Assembly: GCA_039812645.1 (NCBI GenBank)
Contig: JBDIAV010000047.1
Coordinates: forward strand, 1-23,720
Length of the DNA: 23,720 bases
Origin: Ancrocorticia sp039812645
GTDB lineage: Bacteria; Actinomycetota; Actinomycetes; Actinomycetales; Actinomycetaceae
Reading direction: 5' to 3'
In this document: one piece after another, positions 1 through 8,521 of the stretch
How positions within the stretch are numbered: position 1 is the first letter of the stretch
Layout of the letters: the number at the start of each line of letters is the position of its first letter
The notes under the pieces: model-generated
The model's database searches: none
The model's input: only the letters and a program-made list of their open reading frames with translations
Told to the model about the DNA's origin: nothing
Position numbers and translations under genes: made by a program

Positions 1-15
1 GCTCCAAACGAACTC

Positions 16-119
16 AGTGGTACCACTAGTTCTTCAGCACTGCGCGATGGTATCGCGACGGCATTTTGATCCGTTGTCATGAGCACACTGTACGCCATAG
101 AGAACGATTGGTTCTCTAT
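16..119. repeat. Cluster of short perfect palindromes
   Basis: Three dyads lie close together in non-coding DNA. AGTGGTACCACT at 16-27 is a perfect 12-bp palindrome. CGCGAT-GGT-ATCGCG is at 43-57. ATAGAGAAC-GATTG-GTTCTCTAT at 97-119 has 9-bp perfect arms and a 5-nt loop. No convincing gene covers the stretch; a 74-codon minus-strand reading frame at 34-258 has no recognisable motif and runs through the palindromes. They may be operators for a gene left of the window, or structured RNA. Confidence 0.4.
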
Positions 120-202
120 TTGTGGCACACGCACTTTCGGTAGTGATTCTCAGAGCAGTATTTGCCCCAAAGAGCTTTCTAAGATGTCTACCAGAACATA
201 AA

Positions 203-260
203 AGTTGCCCCCTACAGGTCACCTGGCAAATATTTGCCGAATGGTCCATAGAGGGCAACT
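203..260 (-). terminator. Nested hairpin, candidate terminator for pit
   Basis: On the minus strand, 12-nt arms at 260-249 and 214-203 pair fully if one U-G wobble is allowed (AGTTGCCCTCTA with TAGGGGGCAACT). The arm is followed by TTTATGTT, a short U-rich tail. The loop holds two smaller dyads: the perfect palindrome GGCAAATATTTGCC at 225-238 and CAGGT-C-ACCTG at 215-225. It lies about 110 nt past the pit stop codon, so termination of the pit transcript is the simplest reading. The long structured loop is unusual for an intrinsic terminator. Confidence 0.4.
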
Positions 261-370
261 AAGAGATCACACCAATAGGTCATGACCCACTACGAATGTC
301 ACGGCCGAACCTCTCGGTGCAACCTTGAGGTATTGACGCCTCCACAATGAGAGGTACCCGGCGCGGAGTT

Positions 371-1981
371 TTAGAAGATAAGGCGAAGCGCCAGAACTCC
401 CACGCACCCAACAAACGCCGAAGCCGGAAGAGTGATAATCCAAGCGAGTCCAATCGGCCGCATAAGCTTCCAGTTCGCAGCCTTATTGACGATACCCACG
501 CCAAGCACCGCGCCAATGAGAATATGCGTGCTGGACACCGGGAGACCAATAGCCGACGCCGCCATCACCACAGCCGCCGCAGACAGCTCGGCGGCAAACC
601 CGGAGGCCGGATGCATGGCCGTCAGGCCCGATCCCACGGTCTGGATCACCCGGCGGCCAATGAACCACAATCCGGCGATCAATGCGACGCCGAACGTGAT
701 CATGACAGTCGGTGGCACCACGGCGACGTCGTCTATCTGGCCGGTCCTCAAGACGTCAAGCACCGCAGCAAACGGTCCAATCGCATTCGCGATGTCGTTG
801 CTGCCATGGCTGAAGGCAAATGCTGCGGCGGTGAAGACCTGAAGCCAACTAAACATAAGGAACGTAGCATTTGAAGTACTTTGCTTCTTGAGAGTCCGGG
901 CCAGGATAAACACGGCCATCCAAACTCCGGCCGCTACCATACCCATGATGAGCATCGTGGACACTGAGTCCAGGTTCAGCTCAAGATTACTCAACCCTTT
1001 CGTGAGCACCATGCCCGAGATGATAAGCGAGCCGCCAGCGGCGATCAGCGGAACCCAGTTCTCCAATGCACGATGCGCATTGATATTCTGAGCCTTCGAG
1101 TCAATCTCGTGCAGTTCACGGTAATACTCGGACTCAAACTCGTCTGGCTCATAATCCGGTCTGCTAGCGGTAACGGCGTCGCGCGCCATAGCACTCGTGT
1201 AAGCAATCTGCTGCAGCTCATCCAAGCGTTCGAAAGCCCTCTTATGCTTCGTGCGGTGCTCAGCTCGAAGTGTCTTGACTCGGCGGAGTTCTTCGTCAGC
1301 CCTCTCGTTGTAGACGAGAATATGCTTCTTGATCTGACCAAAGAGTAGGTAGGCAGCAGTGCCACCAAGGGCCGGAGATAGGACCCAGGAGATGACGATA
1401 CGGCCAATCTCTCCCCATTGGATCATCTCGAAGCCACCCGTTCCGGTAACGATGCCCATGGTCACGGCTGCACCAACGATGCCACCAACAATCGAATGCG
1501 TGGTAGATACAGGCCACCCAAGACGGGTCGCCACCAGCAGCCACAATGCCGCACCAAGCAAGGCGGACATCATAATGTAAGCAAAGTCCATCGGGGCGAG
1601 GTCCACACCGCCAAGATCCACGATTCCACTTCGAACAGTATCCGTGACTTCACCGCCGGCGAGCACGGCGCCACTGATCTCGAAGATTGCAGCCACCACA
1701 AGGGCCTGCTTCATCGTCAGGGTCCCGGCTCCAACGCTCGTGCCGAACGAGTTCGCCACGTCGTTGCCACCAATATTAAAGGCCATGAAAATGCCAAAGG
1801 CAATGGCCGTCACCAGCACGATGGCACTCGACGTTGCACTGACATAGTCAAATGCCCACAGACTAAAAGCAACAACTGATATGACTAACAACCCGCCAAA
1901 GGCAAGATGCCAGTTGCGGTCTGGGCCAAGGAAACCTGCCTTGACCTCAATCTCGGGCGTGGCAGATGTTTTCGTACTCAC
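371..1981 (-). CDS. pit: Inorganic phosphate transporter, PiT family
   Basis: A 536-residue membrane protein that should take up inorganic phosphate by low-affinity, cation-coupled symport. The two inverted PiT repeats are both visible: GGNDVANSFGTS at about residues 71-82 with PVSTTHS at about 157-163, and SHGSNDIANAIGP at about 391-403 with PVSSTHILIGA at about 481-491. Hydrophobic segments flank a charged cytoplasmic loop at about 218-305, rich in Lys, Arg and Glu. Length is close to E. coli PitA (about 500). The start is GTG at 1979-1981, supported by AAGGAG seven bases upstream (1989-1994). No DUF47/PhoU-like partner gene is adjacent, although one often accompanies pit in other bacteria. 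The gene is divergent from the aldolase gene; TTCAC-type repeats in the shared intergenic region suggest control by phosphate. Family assignment is secure; the coupling ion cannot be read from the sequence. Confidence 0.95.
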   Translation of the reverse strand: MSTKTSATPEIEVKAGFLGPDRNWHLAFGGLLVISVVAFSLWAFDYVSATSSAIVLVTAIAFGIFMAFNIGGNDVANSFGTSVGAGTLTMKQALVVAAIFEISGAVLAGGEVTDTVRSGIVDLGGVDLAPMDFAYIMMSALLGAALWLLVATRLGWPVSTTHSIVGGIVGAAVTMGIVTGTGGFEMIQWGEIGRIVISWVLSPALGGTAAYLLFGQIKKHILVYNERADEELRRVKTLRAEHRTKHKRAFERLDELQQIAYTSAMARDAVTASRPDYEPDEFESEYYRELHEIDSKAQNINAHRALENWVPLIAAGGSLIISGMVLTKGLSNLELNLDSVSTMLIMGMVAAGVWMAVFILARTLKKQSTSNATFLMFSWLQVFTAAAFAFSHGSNDIANAIGPFAAVLDVLRTGQIDDVAVVPPTVMITFGVALIAGLWFIGRRVIQTVGSGLTAMHPASGFAAELSAAAVVMAASAIGLPVSSTHILIGAVLGVGIVNKAANWKLMRPIGLAWIITLPASAFVGCVGVLALRLIF

Positions 1982-2063
1982 CTGTCAGCTCCTTCCAATT
2001 CGTAAGAAGGGCACGTCGTTGTCAGGACGCGCACGGCCACCACTGTGCCCGTACAAGACAAAC

Positions 2064-2160
2064 GTCCGGTGATGTCTAAGTGAACGGCAGTGGCACACCT
2101 GGCAAAAGGCTGCGATTGCACTGATCAGCACCTTGAAACGATTGTGAAACGCGGTGAATG
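2064..2160 (-). promoter_or_regulatory. Candidate PhoP-type direct repeats upstream of pit
   Basis: Read toward pit, GTTCACTTAGA (2085-2075) is followed by CATCACCGGAC (2074-2064), two units 11 nt apart. Farther upstream are ATTCACC, TTTCACA and TTTCAAG, with TTCA cores beginning at 2158, 2148 and 2137 (10- and 11-nt steps). Actinobacterial PhoP boxes are known to be 11-nt direct repeats with a GTTCA core. Several units here are degenerate and no clear -10 was found, so this is a proposal. The rest of the 1982-2343 gap holds the aldolase promoter and ribosome-binding sites. Confidence 0.35.
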
Positions 2161-2283
2161 CTAAAAGAACTTGCCCGAATTCCGAGATTTTTAACCAGGG
2201 CAGTGCGGAGACATCGCGCTTATACATTTGTAGTTCGAGATGGTATGCGTTCAGTCAACGTTATGTGAGACATCAACTTGTTA

Positions 2284-2313
2284 TTGATAACGATTATCAT
2301 TTACACTTAAGAT
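2284..2313 (+). promoter_or_regulatory. Aldolase promoter overlapped by a Fur/Zur-type operator
   Basis: A perfect 6-bp dyad, TGATAA-CGA-TTATCA (2285-2299), matches the Fur-superfamily 7-1-7 consensus TGATAAT-N-ATTATCA at 13 of 14 defined positions. A plausible sigma-70 promoter coincides with it: -35 TTGATA at 2284-2289, an 18-nt spacer and -10 TAAGAT at 2308-2313. The operator covers the -35 and half the spacer, the arrangement expected for repression. In actinobacteria iron is usually handled by DtxR/IdeR, so a Fur-type box points more to Zur (or FurA) than to an iron regulator; that step is inference. Confidence 0.6.
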
Positions 2314-2343
2314 GTTCGCGGAACGATTCAAACGAGGAGCACC

Positions 2344-3231
2344 ATGACCAACGAACAGCAGTCTCTCCGATTCGAGCAGGGCCAGGGGTTCATCGCCGCC
2401 CTGGATCAGAGCGGCGGCAGCACGCCGAAGGCACTCGCCCAATACGGTGTACCGGAAACCGCGTACTCGAATGAAGACGAGATGTACGCGCTTATTCACG
2501 AAGCACGCTCGCGTATCATTACGAGCCCGGTCTTTGACAGCAAGCGCATTATTGGTGCCATCCTCTTCGAGAACACTCTCGACCGCGAGATCGAAGGAGT
2601 TCCCTCTGCAAAGTATCTGTGGGAGACCAAGAACATCGTTCCGATCCTCAAGATTGATAAGGGCCTCGCCGAGAAGAAGGACGACGCCCAGCTCATGAAG
2701 GACATTCCCGGACTTGACGAACTCCTGGCCCGTGCCAAGGCGCAGGGAGTTTATGGGACCAAGGAGCGTTCGGTTATTTACGCCGCTAATCCAGCCAGTA
2801 TTAAGGCCGTTGTGGATCAGCAGTTTGAGCTGGCAGAGCGCGTTCTTGCCGCTGGCCTCGTACCCATCGTGGAACCCGAGGTTAACATTGACGCCCCGGA
2901 CAAGGCAGAAGCTGAGGCACTGCTCAAGGCTGAGATCCTCGCGCATCTCGACCAACTCGACGGCAAGAAGGTGGCCCTCAAGCTCACCATTCCCGATGTG
3001 GATAACTTCTACCGCGAGCTTATTGAGCACCCGGCGGTTGCGCGCGTCGTCGCCCTCTCCGGTGGCTACCCACGCGACGAGGCCAATGATCGTCTCTCCC
3101 GTAACAACGGGCTGATCGCTAGCTTTAGCCGCGCACTCCTCGACGGCCTCACTGCCTCGCAGAGCGATGAAGATTTCAACAGCACGCTCGATGCCACTAT
3201 CGAAGGTATTTACCAGGCATCGCTGACGTAG
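2344..3231 (+). CDS. fda: Class I fructose-1,6-bisphosphate aldolase
   Basis: A 295-residue aldolase of the bacterial Schiff-base type (staphylococcal Fda-like, about 296 residues). It should cleave fructose-1,6-bisphosphate to dihydroxyacetone phosphate and glyceraldehyde-3-phosphate in glycolysis, and run the reverse in gluconeogenesis. Visible landmarks are AALDQSGGSTPK near residues 18-29, VPIVEPEV at 173-180, and ALKLTIP at 211-217 with Lys213 as the likely imine-forming lysine. SGGYPRDEA near the C-terminus fits the phosphate-binding region. The enzyme needs no metal, unlike zinc-dependent class II aldolases. The ATG start is fixed by GAGGAG (2334-2339). The gene is monocistronic, bounded by a Fur/Zur-like promoter and a strong terminator. 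Whether the genome also has a class II enzyme cannot be seen here. Confidence 0.95.
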   Translation: MTNEQQSLRFEQGQGFIAALDQSGGSTPKALAQYGVPETAYSNEDEMYALIHEARSRIITSPVFDSKRIIGAILFENTLDREIEGVPSAKYLWETKNIVPILKIDKGLAEKKDDAQLMKDIPGLDELLARAKAQGVYGTKERSVIYAANPASIKAVVDQQFELAERVLAAGLVPIVEPEVNIDAPDKAEAEALLKAEILAHLDQLDGKKVALKLTIPDVDNFYRELIEHPAVARVVALSGGYPRDEANDRLSRNNGLIASFSRALLDGLTASQSDEDFNSTLDATIEGIYQASLT

Positions 3232-3341
3232 CAAGTTGAGAAGACGTCGCCGGAACTGGGACACCGGCGACCCGAGATTGCGCCGGTTGCTTGACCTGCC
3301 GACGGAATCTCTCCGGGCTTGACCGCCTGTTGTTCAAGGAT

Positions 3342-3379
3342 AATGCCGGGGCATTCGTAGGGGATGCCCCGGCATTCTT
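3342..3379 (+). terminator. Intrinsic terminator downstream of the aldolase
   Basis: A perfect 13-bp stem joins AATGCCGGGGCAT (3342-3354) to ATGCCCCGGCATT (3364-3376) across a 9-nt loop and runs into CTTGTGGTT. It lies 110 nt past the aldolase stop. A weaker 8-bp dyad, GTCGCCGG/CCGGCGAC (3246-3253 with 3264-3271), lies nearer the stop and lacks a T-run. Apart from these, 3232-3436 shows no gene. Confidence 0.75.
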
Positions 3380-3436
3380 GTGGTTGGAATGCTTGAGACG
3401 ACCAGGCGGTGGCACGGAGGCCGCCGTCGACCTCTG

Positions 3437-3515
3437 AAGAATGGACGGTGGCGTCGAGAATTGAGCCCTGCGCTGCTGTCCCAGGGCTCAATTCTCGACA
3501 AAACTGTCCATTCTT
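3437..3515. repeat. 79-bp hairpin repeat, copy 1
   Basis: An imperfect palindrome with 34-nt arms and an 11-nt loop. It begins AAGAATGGAC and ends GTCCATTCTT; the inner arms read GTCGAGAATTGAGCCCTG and its complement. The arms mismatch at four positions (element positions 11 and 14-16). A second copy of the same length lies at 4791-4869, on the other side of the nuclease-fold gene. The outer asymmetry is the same in both copies, but the central 21 bp (3466-3486 here) is reversed. It looks like a REP- or MITE-like hairpin element. Confidence 0.85.
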
Positions 3516-3554
3516 AAAAACGCTCTTCGGCAAACCAAATCGGGAACACCGATA

Positions 3555-3598
3555 TCCACAGTCACGCATTCAGAATTCCACAGTCACGCATTCAGAAT
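3555..3598. repeat. 22-bp tandem duplication
   Basis: TCCACAGTCACGCATTCAGAAT begins at 3555 and is repeated exactly and without a gap from 3577. It lies about 80 bp upstream of the nuclease-fold gene, in the leader between hairpin copy 1 and the start codon. One TATCCACA resembles a DnaA box, but no cluster of such boxes is present. Confidence 0.9.
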
Positions 3599-3678
3599 TC
3601 GGGACAAAGACGATAGTCCGTCCCTCAACCTGTGGATTCTCTCTGCAAGATCGGGCCACATGAAGAACGATAGAACCC

Positions 3679-4770
3679 ATGTTCATGAGCAGCGATCCTC
3701 TACATTGGCCAGATATCGTCTCCACTCCGTCAATGCCACGAGCTGAAGCAATAGCGCTAGAAAAGCAGGGATGGTGGAGGCCGATCGTCGGTTTCCTTGT
3801 TGAGCCTCGCAAGGAACGCACATTCGGTCGTCATCAGGACTATCACTTAGGATACGTCCTTGCGCTAGCCCAGCAGTCTCAAGGTGCGCTACTTTTCGCA
3901 AATACCACCGCAGCGCTTCTGCTAGGCCACCCCGTGTGGCCAAAACCCACAGATATCTCCGTTTACAAGTACAAGGGACGTCTCAAGGTTCGAGCTCTGC
4001 GTCCACATCCACGAGCGACAGGACCAGTTCACATGCGTCCGATGACGGCATCGGGACCGATTGGCGTTTATGATCTCGGGAAAGGAGTCTTTGTCACCAA
4101 TCGCGAACAAACAGCAGTTGATGTGGCTCGTTTAGAGGCAAGCCAAACCGCATTCATCATCGTGTGTTCAGTCCTTGGGGCATTAGCCACGTCAGGTGAT
4201 GTCTACCAAGATCGTCTCGACGCCGGCTTCCTGAAACGAGAAGCAGAAGCCCGCAAAAGAATGATCGCGATTGCGGAGAAACTCCCCAACACGGCTGGTC
4301 GCCAACGTGCCATGCAGATCATCTCGCTCGCAAGTGGACAAGTCGAAAGTGTTGCCGAAGCCCGCGTTCTGTGGCTCATCCACGCTTACGGACTACCCAC
4401 CCCGATCATGCAATACCAGATCTTCGTGGACGGCTATGAATTCTTTGTCGACTTCGTCTGGCCCGACCAGAAACTTATCGTCGAGTTCAATGGCGAAGGA
4501 AAATACAACGACGACGGTAAACCACGACGTGCCGCCGAGGAACGAGCACGTGAAACCCTACTCCGTTCCGCGGGCTACGAGGTCGTCAATCTCTCCTGGA
4601 AACAATTGGAGAATCCCCAGCGCGTCGCATTACTCATCCATCGATTTCTCAAGAAACGATCATCGACACACATCCCAGAACCCTCACCACGAAGGTATCT
4701 CATGCGCACACCAAAGCCGATTCGGGCCAAAATGGCGGCGAAGGAACCAGGATCGGCACATCGGCGGTGA
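3679..4770 (+). CDS. AbiEi-like N-terminus with DUF559/Vsr-type nuclease fold
   Basis: A 363-residue protein with the two-part architecture common in actinobacteria. Residues about 20-170 resemble AbiEi-type antitoxin domains, including the FANTTAALLLGHPVW and NREQTAVDVARLE blocks. Residues about 222-325 form a DUF559/Vsr-like PD-(D/E)xK domain: ESVAEARVLWLIHAYGLP, then the putative catalytic line with Asp258 and Glu269 (DFVWPDQKLIVEFNGEGKY), then LLRSAGYEVVNLSW. The C-terminal 35 residues are basic and probably disordered. The start is ATG at 3679 or 3685; neither has a strong ribosome-binding site, so expression may be low. There is no partner toxin gene. The gene stands alone between two copies of a 79-bp hairpin repeat (ends 3515, restarts 4791), which hints at a small mobile or conserved cassette. 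Defence or DNA-repair function is inferred from fold only. Confidence 0.8.
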   Translation: MFMSSDPLHWPDIVSTPSMPRAEAIALEKQGWWRPIVGFLVEPRKERTFGRHQDYHLGYVLALAQQSQGALLFANTTAALLLGHPVWPKPTDISVYKYKGRLKVRALRPHPRATGPVHMRPMTASGPIGVYDLGKGVFVTNREQTAVDVARLEASQTAFIIVCSVLGALATSGDVYQDRLDAGFLKREAEARKRMIAIAEKLPNTAGRQRAMQIISLASGQVESVAEARVLWLIHAYGLPTPIMQYQIFVDGYEFFVDFVWPDQKLIVEFNGEGKYNDDGKPRRAAEERARETLLRSAGYEVVNLSWKQLENPQRVALLIHRFLKKRSSTHIPEPSPRRYLMRTPKPIRAKMAAKEPGSAHRR

Positions 4771-4790
4771 GAAAATGGGGGATCATCATG

Positions 4791-4869
4791 AAGAATGGAC
4801 GGTGGCGTCGAGAATTGAGCCCTGGGACAGCAGCGCAGGCCTCAATTCTCGACAAAACTGTCCATTCTC
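4791..4869. repeat. 79-bp hairpin repeat, copy 2 with inverted core
   Basis: Aligned to copy 1 over 79 bp, the outer parts (element positions 1-29 and 51-79) are identical except for the last base. The centre (4820-4840) is the reverse complement of copy 1's centre, with one mismatch: the loop reads GGACAGCAGCG here and CGCTGCTGTCC there. The element starts 20 bp past the stop of the nuclease-fold gene. Confidence 0.85.
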
Positions 4870-4953
4870 GAAGTTCACGCCGTATTCACGCCGAACGGAA
4901 TCGGAACGACGACGGCGCCAGCCCTGGTTTCGTAGGTGACGACAACATTCACC

Positions 4954-5018
4954 CGCACACACGCACACGCACACGCACACGCACACCCGCACACGCACAC
5001 GCACACGCACACGCACAC
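4954..5018. repeat. CGCACA hexanucleotide tract
   Basis: Ten CGCACA units occupy 65 bp, interrupted once by CA (4960-4961) and once by CC (4986-4987). GACAACAT flanks the tract on both sides (4941-4948 and 5019-5026). Nearly the whole tract alternates pyrimidine and purine, which favours Z-DNA. It lies just past the stop of the flavoprotein gene, so on that transcript it would be GU-rich 3' sequence. Unit number is likely to vary between strains. Confidence 0.9.
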
Positions 5019-5038
5019 GACAACATACGATGCCCCGC

Positions 5039-6721
5039 TCAGTGGAGAATGCGTGCGACCTCCGAGATTGTTCCCGAAATCGAGGGATAAATGGTCGAGG
5101 CGGCGGACAGCTCATCCACCGTCATACGGCGGCGCACCGCCAGCGTGAGAGGAAAGATGAGGTCCGAGGCGTGCGGACCTACCACCACACCACCAATCAC
5201 TACGCCCGCCATCGAGGCAATAATTTTGACGAATCCATTCTCAACTCCCTGCATTTTGGCACGTGGGTTACGCGCCAGAGGCAACTTGGCTACCCGGAAT
5301 TTCAGCCCCAGTTCGCGTGCTGCGGCCTCGGACGTACCGACCGTCGCTACCTCGGGAGAGGTGAACACCGCACTCGCCACATCACCTGGATCCAACGGAT
5401 CAAGCGAATCACCCAAAGCATGCCACATGGCAATGCGCCCCTGCTGCGCGGCAACCGAGGCCAATGGCAGCACGCCGGTACAGTCCCCCGCGGCATAGAT
5501 GCGGTAGCTGGTGGTGCGTGACACACGGTCCACTCGTATATGCCCGGAGTCGGTCGTCTCGACACCTGCTTCGGCAAGTCCCAGATCAGCCGTATGAGGA
5601 ATGGCGCCAACAGCCATGAGACAGTGCGAACCTCTCACCACCCGCCCGTCGTCGAGAGTGACAGCCACACCATCGCCCTCACCCGTCACCGACATCGCGC
5701 GCGACCGACGCTCAATATGCATACCGCGTTCCACGAAAACCCGCTCGATGATCTCGGCGGCGTCGGCATCCTCCCCTGGCAGAATACGATCCCGCGAGGA
5801 AACGAGCGTGACCTCGGCGCCCAAGGTCCGGTAGGCACCGGCAAACTCGGCACCGGTTACGCCTGAACCCACCACGATGAGGTGCTCAGGAAGCTCATCC
5901 AGCGTGTACAGCTGTGTCCATGTGAGGATACGCTGACCGTCGGGTTGGGCTGTGGGCAGTTCACGCGGCCGAGCGCCCGTCGCCAACAAGACAATATCCG
6001 CGGCCAATACCTCCTCAGCTACTTCGTCAGCCAGCGCCTTTTCATCCAACATTCCACCGGCGAGAGTCTCTTTACCGGGCTGTTGCGCACTCTTGGCCAC
6101 AGTACCGTCATGTCCGGCGAAGGTGACGCGAATTCGCCGTCGTCCTCGATCATCCAAACCCGGCAGCAACGCTGCCCGGCCGTCAACTACCCGGACACCC
6201 ATGCCCTCCATGGCAGCTCGAATATCATCCGATTGCGAATGCGCCAGCTCGCGCACCCGCTCATTGACGCGGGCCATATCAACCCGCACCTCGCCGGTAG
6301 TGATGCCAAGTTCGGCCGCTAGCTGGGTCTCCTGGGTCTGCTCAGAGGTGGCGATAAGCGTCTTGGACGGGACCACATCGGTGAGCACCGCCGAGCCGCC
6401 CAATCCCCGCGCCTCAATGAGTGTCACCTGGGCACCCATGCGCGCCGCCACGGTGGCCGCCTCGTACCCACCCGGGCCGCCGCCGATAACTGCCACCAGC
6501 GCACCGGTGCGAACGGGCGAAGCGTTGTCCGTGTGGCTCGTCGACTTCCAGCTCGGATTCGACGACGAACTCACCGCAGCCGATCCAGCCGCGCTTCCAG
6601 CCGAAACATAACCATCCGGCCGTTGTGGCGCGGCGGCGCCACCACCCCCGCCGGTAGCGTCATCTACCGTATGGGCAATAGCACCGCCGCGCCCCTTCAC
6701 CACATCATTTAACTGAGACAT
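5039..6721 (-). CDS. lpdA: LpdA-type NAD(P)H quinone reductase (flavoprotein disulfide reductase family)
   Basis: A 560-residue FAD enzyme closest, from memory, to mycobacterial LpdA (Rv3303c), a NAD(P)H-dependent quinone reductase rather than a true lipoamide dehydrogenase. The FAD-binding VAVIGGGPGGYEAA starts near residue 77. The second Rossmann motif is HLIVVGSGVTGAEF, and YAAGDCTG is the second FAD motif. The redox CxxxxC of lipoamide dehydrogenase is absent: residues 106-121 read GLGGSAVLTDVVPSKT, with no cysteine at either site. The first about 75 residues are a Gly/Ala/Ser-rich extension not found in Rv3303c, yet GGAGGGGG eight bases before ATG (6719-6721) supports this start. The gene follows the peptide-importer operon on the same strand, separated by a hairpin, so it may have its own promoter. 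A role in quinone/redox defence is inference. Confidence 0.88.
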   Translation of the reverse strand: MSQLNDVVKGRGGAIAHTVDDATGGGGGAAAPQRPDGYVSAGSAAGSAAVSSSSNPSWKSTSHTDNASPVRTGALVAVIGGGPGGYEAATVAARMGAQVTLIEARGLGGSAVLTDVVPSKTLIATSEQTQETQLAAELGITTGEVRVDMARVNERVRELAHSQSDDIRAAMEGMGVRVVDGRAALLPGLDDRGRRRIRVTFAGHDGTVAKSAQQPGKETLAGGMLDEKALADEVAEEVLAADIVLLATGARPRELPTAQPDGQRILTWTQLYTLDELPEHLIVVGSGVTGAEFAGAYRTLGAEVTLVSSRDRILPGEDADAAEIIERVFVERGMHIERRSRAMSVTGEGDGVAVTLDDGRVVRGSHCLMAVGAIPHTADLGLAEAGVETTDSGHIRVDRVSRTTSYRIYAAGDCTGVLPLASVAAQQGRIAMWHALGDSLDPLDPGDVASAVFTSPEVATVGTSEAAARELGLKFRVAKLPLARNPRAKMQGVENGFVKIIASMAGVVIGGVVVGPHASDLIFPLTLAVRRRMTVDELSAASTIYPSISGTISEVARILH

Positions 6722-6748
6722 CGGATCCCCCTCCGGATCGCGAATTGA

Positions 6749-6814
6749 GAGATCACGCCAAGAGGTTCGGCCGTCACGAGGATGCAGTGGGCCACGGCCT
6801 AGTGGCGGGATCTC
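6749..6814 (-). terminator. Long-range hairpin after the peptide ABC operon
   Basis: Immediately after the ATPase stop, GAGATCCCGCCA (6814-6803 on the minus strand) can pair with TGGCGTGATCTC (6760-6749) with one mismatch. The roughly 40-nt loop contains the smaller dyad GGCC-GT-GGCC. There is no strong U-run, so it may act as a weak terminator or 3' stabiliser between the importer operon and lpdA. Confidence 0.4.

Positions 6815-8517
<1,703 letters not shown>

Positions 8518-8521
<4 letters not shown>

Noticed and set aside
34..258. 74-codon minus-strand frame near the left edge
   Set aside because: Low-complexity mix rich in Cys and Arg, no ribosome-binding site, and it runs through several palindromes.
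2281..3264. 327-codon open frame antisense to the aldolase
   Set aside because: It is a mirror frame of a highly codon-biased gene, starts within the downstream region without a ribosome-binding site and shows no protein motif.
3553..3598. Possible replication origin: TATCCACA resembling a DnaA box with repeats
   Set aside because: Only one near-match, no AT-rich unwinding region and no dnaA/dnaN or rep gene nearby.
4936..5148. His/Thr/Ala repeat protein encoded by the CGCACA tract
   Set aside because: The frame exists only because of the hexamer repeat, overlaps lpdA antisense and has no ribosome-binding site.
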